From Gordionus sp. m RMFG-2023 (Eukaryota; Nematomorpha; Gordioida; Chordodea; Parachordodidae), in assembly GCF_954871325.1 (NCBI RefSeq), contig NC_088775.1, forward strand, positions 66,379,561 to 66,443,560: a stretch of 64,000 bases of DNA. Reading direction: 5' to 3'. Positions 57,541-64,000 of this stretch are shown piece by piece. Numbering within the stretch: position 1 is the first letter of the stretch; every line of letters starts with the position of its first letter. The notes below the pieces were generated by a model. That model searched no databases and was not told the origin of the DNA. It was given only the letters and a program-made list of their open reading frames with translations. Made by a program: the position numbers and the translations under genes.

Positions 57541-57738
57541 GTAATGTTCACCTGAAGGAAATTTAGCAGAAAAATATTTAAAGCTAAAACATGTAATAAC
57601 TGAGGTTAGGATAAGAAGTAGGGTAAAAAAAATTAGAGAAAAATGGGATAGGGATTTACTCAGTAGAAATTTGTTAATCAGTGAATTGTAAGTATAAAAA
57701 ATATATATAGTAACTAAAGATTAGTTCATAATAAAAAT

Positions 57739-58092
57739 TTGACTCTCCTTAGTAATGGTTGGACAAATATTAGAAGAGAATGCATTATGAATTTTATAGA
57801 AATCCCAAGCTCCATATTTTATAAAGGGACCAATATGCATATGGAAGAATATATATCTAATATATTTTATAAAGCAATTGAAGAAATAGGAAACACCAAA
57901 TCTAACACCATAATAACTCAAAATGCAAGTAATTTGAAGAAAGCATGGATACTTGTAAGAAATAAATATCCGACTATCGAATACATTGGATGTGCAGCTC
58001 ATGAATTTAATTTACCTATATATCAAGGAAAATATTGTATAGCACAGGCCAAAATTATTATAGGATATGTAAAATCAATCTCCTTTTATTAA
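57739..58092 (+). pseudogene. hAT transposase fragment, DUF659 type
   Basis: 117-codon open frame with LLSNGWTNIRRECIMNF, the (D)GWt-N...NF opening of DUF659, followed by EEIGNTKSNTIITQNASNLK, the eiG-xNV-x-VvTDNAxN block, in which the catalytic-type Asp is Gln, and KYPTIEYIGCAAHEFNLP, the P-GCaAH-lnL block. These are RNase H-fold parts of a hAT transposase domain. The N-terminal zinc finger and C-terminal dimerisation region were not found. A tandem duplication interrupts the 3' part. Confidence 0.8.
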
Positions 58093-58246
58093 TATTTAAG
58101 GATAAACATCCTCAGATTTCCCGATGAATTTAATTTACCTATATATCAAGGAAAATATTGTATAGCACAGGCCAAAATTATTATAGGATATGTAAAATCA
58201 ATCTCCTTTTATTAATATTTAAGGATAAACATCCTCAGATTTCCCG
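58001..58246. repeat. Exact 123-bp tandem duplication
   Basis: 58001-58123 is repeated immediately at 58124-58246; reading both copies base by base shows no difference. It starts at atgaatttaatttacc within the DUF659 frame and ends at gatttcccg. Either a very recent duplication or an assembly artefact. Confidence 0.93.
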
Positions 58247-58950
58247 CGAAATTTACAAGGTTATACAATAAATAATAAATTAACAATTCCTATAAAAACT
58301 AAATTACTATTTCATCCCGTAAATAAATGATTATCATATGGTTATAAATATAATTTCAAATATAACCCCATTAAAACAATCATAAATTTACATTAATTTT
58401 ATTATTGGTATTTCGATTTTTAGCTGCAAAATTAAATTATAAAATCAAGATCAATCAAATTTTAAAATTACATTATTTATGTAAAAAGTTTAAATGTTTC
58501 ATTAGATAGATTCGGAAAGAATATGGATGGAGTGGAGTAGGTCATAGTACGTCCTTGAAATATATTTAAAAATTTAATTTATGAATACAAATATACTATA
58601 AATTTGATAAGAAAAACTATAGAAAAAGTTGGTTGATGAGGAGAGACTTTTTAACCCCTCACCCCGGCATTATCTTCCTCAAAAAATTAAGTAAATAATT
58701 GAGAGTTTTTAAAGAATATATTTCAAAATTTTAATACATTCATGATCATAATCGATTAGTAAACATATTCGATTAGATATGGAAGCTACAGAAGATAGTC
58801 TTTCTTATTTGTAGATTTTTTTTATCTAACGGAGTTACAATTTGGGTTAATCTATTTTATTAAAATATTATTATTTCTTTTTTAAATTTTATAAATAATT
58901 TAAGTCGAGTTTAAGTCAGTATAACCACGAAATGCTTATTTTTATTCTAA
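58247..58950. other. AT-rich spacer
   Basis: No gene. A GC-richer word near 58640-58670 (cccctcaccccggca) may mark a transposon end. Confidence 0.35.
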
Positions 58951-58999
58951 ATTTTGGTTGTTAAATTTTCAGTTAAGATTTATAATCTAATTAATATTG

Positions 59000-59910
59000 A
59001 ATCAATCAAGATTGTTAATTTATATTCTTATTCTCTAATTATAATTTATTTTATAAAGAATATTATGTCAATTGTACATATTTCTTCAGATGAAGATGAT
59101 TTAACCTGCCCTGGCCCAGAAACATTTTTTACACTAAAAAGTCTACACTTTGAAATGTATCCTAACTCAATTATTTCCTTAATTGTGGGATAAACATGGA
59201 TAGTCTCGAAACTGTATTACCTGGAAAAATGGGAAGATATCTGATCAAACCTGTTATAACACAAGATGGAACTTTTTATAACTCTGTGAAATTATACTCT
59301 TATTAAGGAGAATGACCAATTTAACGAACTTTTACAATTTATATTTTGATTTATTTATTTTCAATAGATCGAACACATCTATAAAGATGAAAATATACAA
59401 TCAGTAATAATTCACCCGCTATTTAAATTGGATAAAAATTATAAGTCAACGAAGGTAGAAAGCTTGAACTTATTTCCAGTTTGAGAAAATATCTGAAAAT
59501 TCTTTTGAAGATGATCTATTAAGCTTTTTTCAAAATATGGAGTATTCTTAATTTTTAATAAATTCCCCCAAGATTTTTATTTATTAAACATAATACAACC
59601 TTCTCATTCCCTGCGCCAGTTGAACCTGTGATTAGCATGGCAAAAGATGTGTTGAGCACTCTCTTGTTTATCTGATCAAAATTTTGAAAATCAATTGTTA
59701 AAAATAAAAAAAAAATATTATAAAAAGATCTCTTCTTATAATATATTATTTTCGTATAATTTTATTTATATTATATACAGGAAATTTTTGTATATAATAT
59801 TATATTTTTCAATACTTTCTGAATAGCCACTAACGCAGTAGCGAGTAACGGTAACGCGTTCCTTTTTTTTTGATGCAACGAGTAACGCGTTTATTTTTTG
59901 AAGTAACGTT
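59000..59910 (+). mobile_element. hAT-D relative, decayed
   Basis: Plus-strand fragments: VHISSDEDDLTCPGPETFF at 59070-59140, a segment with VIIHPLFKLDKNYKS near 59405-59455, and the region 59560-59700, which aligns with the C-terminal block of hAT-D (hydrophobic-YNTT, proline, then P-V-E and a following DVLS helix). The right end at 59828-59910 contains gagtaacggtaacgcgttcc and aacgagtaacgcg, the same GTTACT-type array as 38500-38580 and 40030-40125. The left end is not clear. Confidence 0.65.
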
Positions 59911-60076
59911 TAAAATTCAAATAAAGAAATAATCGCAATGGAAAAAATATGGTGCTGAGGATGAGCTTTTATTTTATCAATCGATATATATATATATTTA
60001 TTACATAAGTCACAAAATTCAAATAAAGAAATAATCGCACTGAAAAAACTATGATGCGAAGGGTGAATTTTCTACA
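59911..60076. repeat. Direct repeat of ~58 bp, spacing 106 bp
   Basis: The stretch aaaattcaaataaagaaata (continuing atcgca-tg-aaaaaa) occurs at about 59911 and again at 60017, with similar following sequence. It adjoins the hAT-D relative's right end. Confidence 0.75.
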
Positions 60077-61470
60077 AATGTAAAAGGTTGAAGTTCACCT
60101 AAAAGAAATATTACAAGTTCATCCATTTCGACTTCTTTAATTCCTTTTCATATGTATTAATACCTTTGCGTTTCTAAAAGTGTTGGTTGATTATTTTTGC
60201 TATTTTAATTTATATTTTGAATCTCTATATAGCCCTTACTCAAAGATGTATTATAAAATATATAAGGTACAGAGTTTTAATAAAACAGAAAAAATTTTAA
60301 CGACTTTTCTAGAAGAGGTACTAAAATTAATTTTTAAAAATATATATTTATTAGATAATTAAATAAATGAACTTAGGTTAGGTACATGTCATAAATATAT
60401 ATATTTTAAGAAAAATTAGACTATTAAATAAAAAGTTAAAAATGGTTATCAGTTTTACAGTACAAGGTACTTCTCCCCTATTTTCCTTTATTTTAGGTAA
60501 AAATTTCAGGAAGTAGAAATTTGAAGATGAAGAGTAAGACTATCTCTATGGTTGGTAATGGCCTAAATTAGTACATTTAGAATCGATTTTAAATTTTGAA
60601 AAGAAGATTGAAGGGAAAACTGAAGGGGGAAGCTAGAAAATTAGTGTAGTATAATGCAACCCTTGTTGACCACAAATAAACATATGTGAAATTTTAAGTT
60701 TCAACCAATTCGTTAATAAGGTTAATGAAAAAAATCAGAATGCCCTTTTCAAAAATATTGTAAGAAATAGAAAGCACGGTAAACCCTTTCCCAAAATTTG
60801 AATACTTATTTGGAAATGTCCTGATATATACTTATTTGCAGGTGGATATTATTTTATATGGGAATGTAAATAAAGAAGTTTTTAAGATTGAAAACCTTAT
60901 TGAGAGATAAACAGAATAGAGATACACGAAAGAAAATTGTCTCTTATTATTATATTCACTGAGATACTGAGTATAATCGTTATTAGTCGTTGTGACAAAA
61001 TTGGATAAAAGATTTTTGTGAATCAGTTAATTAACCATTTTACAAGTTTATAATTTGAATAGTTAGCTAATTAACCTTTTTATAAGTTTATAAATTTTTT
61101 TATATTCAAATGGTAACTATTTCTTTTCACATAAATGAAGCTAATTGGCCTTGTAGCAAATTTATTTATGGTATATTTTATTTTCAAAACAAATTTATTT
61201 TATTTTTTTTTCAATTTATTTTTAGTTTCACTATTTAAATTAAGCAATTTCAAAGATGATAATAGATTAAAAATTTTTTCTTTTAAAAGACATTTTTAAA
61301 TTTGGATGTAATATTCTTAAAAATAAATATCTGTTAAATTTTTTTGAAATTCGCTATTAGACGTCTTCGCAAGTAATTAATTACGTTGAAGACAAAAAAA
61401 TCCATAGGAAGGATATGACCACTGATAACAGGAATAAGTGCATGAAATACTGAAAAAGAGAAAAATTTAC
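60077..61470. other. AT-rich stretch without recognised gene
   Basis: Several short open frames (for example 60180-60362) show no family motif. No repeat or RNA gene seen. Confidence 0.4.
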
Positions 61471-61990
61471 AGATAAAGGGATGGAAGGTGGAGGTAAAGG
61501 TGTGCCAGTATAAATATAACAAGAAAAAGATGAAGATAAAACCAAGATAAAATGGAGGAGCGTGTGGGTTATTTGGAAAACGAATGCCCTTTTAAAGTCA
61601 GGTGCATTTTATGGATCGGAATATTGGCTATTATGTAAAGTAAGGGGAATGCAATGGGGATTACAGAAATGGAAATAAGATGGTTGATTCAAATAAAGAT
61701 ATATTTAGAAAAGATAAAATTCGTAAAAGTATAGGAGTTGACAAACTGTTGGAAGATTTTGATTTTAATGATTCGGACATAAGGGTAGAGAGGGATATGG
61801 CCAAGAAGGATATGGCGATATAAGAGTATAACAAGAAATGACACAAGATAGAAGATAACGGAGAGAGAATTGGAGTATAGAAGAAATTCTGATAAATTAA
61901 TGTAGACAGAATTTTCAAATGGAGGAAGAGGGGAGTGGCTCACATATTTATGGGACACTATGTAAAAAGGCGAACAGGATATTCAAAAAC
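61471..61990 (+). other. Purine-rich segment with possible coding debris
   Basis: The plus strand is markedly A/G-rich. One short frame begins MVDSNKDIFRKDKIRKSIG and is acidic/basic-rich afterwards. Minus-strand frames of 85-89 codons here are Leu/Ser/Phe-rich complements of the purine tract and are not credible genes. It could be coding debris of a mobile element preceding the LTR fossil. Confidence 0.3.
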
Positions 61991-62399
61991 TAAATCTAAT
62001 CGCAACGCGGTCGGAAAGTAACCATACAGTAATAATTTTAATTTGCTTAAAATAAAAGCAGTGATATCACGGGCACAGTCAATTATATATGTCCTAGTAT
62101 GGTATGTATTAAAAGCATGTTTTCCCATATAATTTTGTTAAATGTCAATCAGATGTATTGGATACATCGATTGGTTTAAATTATTATTATTATGTAATTC
62201 AAAAGAAAAGATGATTATTATATAAGGTAAATATTTTGAGATATATGATTATTCATTTATTAATTAATTAATTATAAAAAACTTTAAATTTTGTGATTTT
62301 CTTGAATGTGATAAAACAAGAAAAAAAAATAAAATACATTATTCTCAAAAAGAATTTCGGAAAATTTTATTCTTTGAAACGGATTGTATTCCTTTAAAG

Positions 62400-64000
62400 C
62401 TATGGTTTTTTTTTTAAAATTGGTGACCGTGGCCAGTAATTTTCGCATTCAGGGTTATAGAGTATTATAAAAAGAAAATTTTTTGGAAGACAATTTAAAG
62501 TGACACAGTTCATATTGGATAAAATTTTGAAGACAATTTAAAGTGACACAGTTCACATTGACAAATATATTCCAATTTGGATGTAAAGTAAAAGAATTTT
62601 TAGACACAACGCAATTTTTGTTCATAAATATTTTTGATTTAATCAGTTTTAAAATTTTGTAGGATAAAGTTTTAGATTAATGCGGTTGTATAAAATAAAA
62701 GGAAATTTTTTAAAAATATTTTAAAATTTTTTTTAACACGGCAATTTTAAGATAATATAAATTTTCATATAATGCGAGGGGCTTTATGCTTAATTTTGAT
62801 ATTGAGCCTAGCCTATTTAATAAGATTTCCTTTGTATAAAATAGTTGAGAAATTTGATGTAAATAATTCGTTAGTGACAATATTATTGGTCATAATATAT
62901 GGGTTATTGATTATAATAAAATTTTTACTAAAGAAATATACCTTGGTAGTGACAAAGGTATATATTGATTTGAAAAAAAACACTGTGTTGTCAGATAATT
63001 TTCGTAATATTCAAGAATGTGTAGAGAGATCAGTTGTGGTCCTCCAGGAATTAAAAGAAATAAAAGAATCAATCAAAGGTATATATAGTGATATATCTAA
63101 ATTGATTAGTTTGAGTAATCAAAGTGATAAGAAACTTGGTGATAAAATCATTTCCAATGGAAAAAGTTTTTGTCAAAAACTGTTGGTGAAAAGGTTTGTA
63201 ATAGGTGTGGTTAAAAAGACCATTATTCTAAAACATGTATTGTAAAAGAACAGGATTTTCAAATGGGTTTCCCATTACAAAAATCTAGTTTAGAAAATTC
63301 CAACGTGAGGAAAATTTCAGGCCTCAATATAAATAAATTTGATGCATTGCAATCAGATCGGGATAAGTCTCGTTTATGTTTTAAGTGTAAAAAACGTGAC
63401 ATATAGCTATAAATTGTGATTTACACTGACTATATGATGGCAAATGTAATCATATAGCAATTAAAATACAGAGAAACAAAAATTTTAAGAAAGTTTATAT
63501 AATAATGGTAAAATGAGATATAATACTCATAAATTGAATGATTTTAATAGGAATTTTGTTTATCATAAAGAAAAAATTAAAACGTTTGGTTATAGTTATA
63601 ATCTGAATAAAAAAGATTAAAATGATTTTAAATGGGAAAAATATCCTAGGGCTATTGTGAAATATACAAATAAAATGGATATTAATAATTTTAAGTTAAA
63701 AAATATATCAAGAATAGTAAAAAGCCTCTAAATTCTGGGTTGAATATGGGCAAAAATTTATATTATAATGAAATTGATATTTCAGATAGAATAAATAGTA
63801 ATCAGCCTATTAAAAACTGTGAAATTTTAATGAATGAAAGAATAGGTCGACCCTGTCAATGTCCTAGGGTTAAATTAAGAATTGGCCATAGGTACATTGA
63901 TATGCTTTTCGGCACTGGAGCGAGCATTTCAATAATGTCTAGAGAAAATTTTTATAAATATTGGCCTAATGGCATTATTATAAATGAAAATATATGCTTA
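62400..64000 (+). mobile_element. LTR retrotransposon fossil, 5' portion, cut by window end
   Basis: Recognisable parts: a region at 62772-63245 with two hydrophobic segments and a helical stretch (gag position); two CCHC-type zinc-knuckle spacings near 63200-63235 and 63375-63415; and an aspartic protease motif of the D-T/S-G-A type near 63900. A primer-binding-like ttggtgaccgtgg lies at 62421. The remaining pol would be outside the window. It is broken in several places. Family is probably Ty3/gypsy or BEL-like; no LTR pair can be checked here. Confidence 0.6.
62470..62565. repeat. Short direct repeat in the leader of the LTR fossil
   Basis: The word gaagacaatttaaagtgaca followed by cagttca occurs at about 62486 and about 62530, a 44-bp period. 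Confidence 0.8.

Noticed and set aside
61661-61958. Leu/Phe/Ser-rich minus-strand frames that look membrane-like
   Set aside because: They are the complement of a purine-rich tract, which yields hydrophobic codons automatically; the two overlap in different frames with no motif.

Overview
The window looks like nuclear DNA of an invertebrate animal. It is strongly AT-rich. It holds a rhodopsin-family GPCR with neuropeptide-receptor hallmarks and a PP1-type phosphatase, both without introns. The introns that can be read (43 and 44 bp in a Merlin transposase) are tiny. Compact AT-rich animals such as orthonectids would fit, but the sequence does not identify the species.

Only two host protein genes are clear: an intronless PP1 catalytic-subunit paralog (25874-26941, +) and a 723-residue neuropeptide-type GPCR (51471-53642, -). 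A 39-codon MADF-like piece (30483-30602, -) and an interrupted reading frame around 41861-42245 may be further host or transposon genes. Almost everything else is transposable element, much of it nested.

Layout: 1-3002, a multi-exon ZMYM1/TTF-type hAT element. 3670-4322, a hAT-type MITE with perfect 8-bp target duplications. 4692-6638, a direct repeat pair around a Helitron Rep fragment. 6826-20123, a rearranged block: two copies of a palindromic hAT element (E1 7046-10633, E2 15403-18342) in opposite orientation, with a Merlin element carrying a Tc1/mariner copy between them, and a second hAT element (hAT-A) cut in two. The flanking target duplications are exchanged between E1 and E2, which is what an inversion of 10634-15402 by recombination between them would leave. 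21567-25033, a Ty3/gypsy fossil with both LTRs. 25874-26941, PP1. 28337-30273, a complete second hAT-A copy with 8-bp duplications. 32935-33560, a LINE endonuclease fragment. 34020-38400, a nested pair of elements, the inner one (34654-37772) filled by a ~119-bp satellite. 38472-40169, another hAT. 42254-45048, a ZMYM1-like hAT inserted in a reading frame. 46255-50873, an antisense LTR fossil carrying a mariner with long inverted repeats (47716-49795). 51471-53642, the GPCR, followed by about 4 kb of gene-free AT-rich DNA. 57739-59910, DUF659-type and other hAT fragments. 62400-64000, the beginning of a further LTR element that runs off the window.

There is no operon, CRISPR array, tRNA or rRNA. 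No new multi-gene system is evident. The most informative signals are structural: the inversion with swapped target duplications, the satellite-bearing element, and a family of non-autonomous hAT elements that share TAGTG ends.
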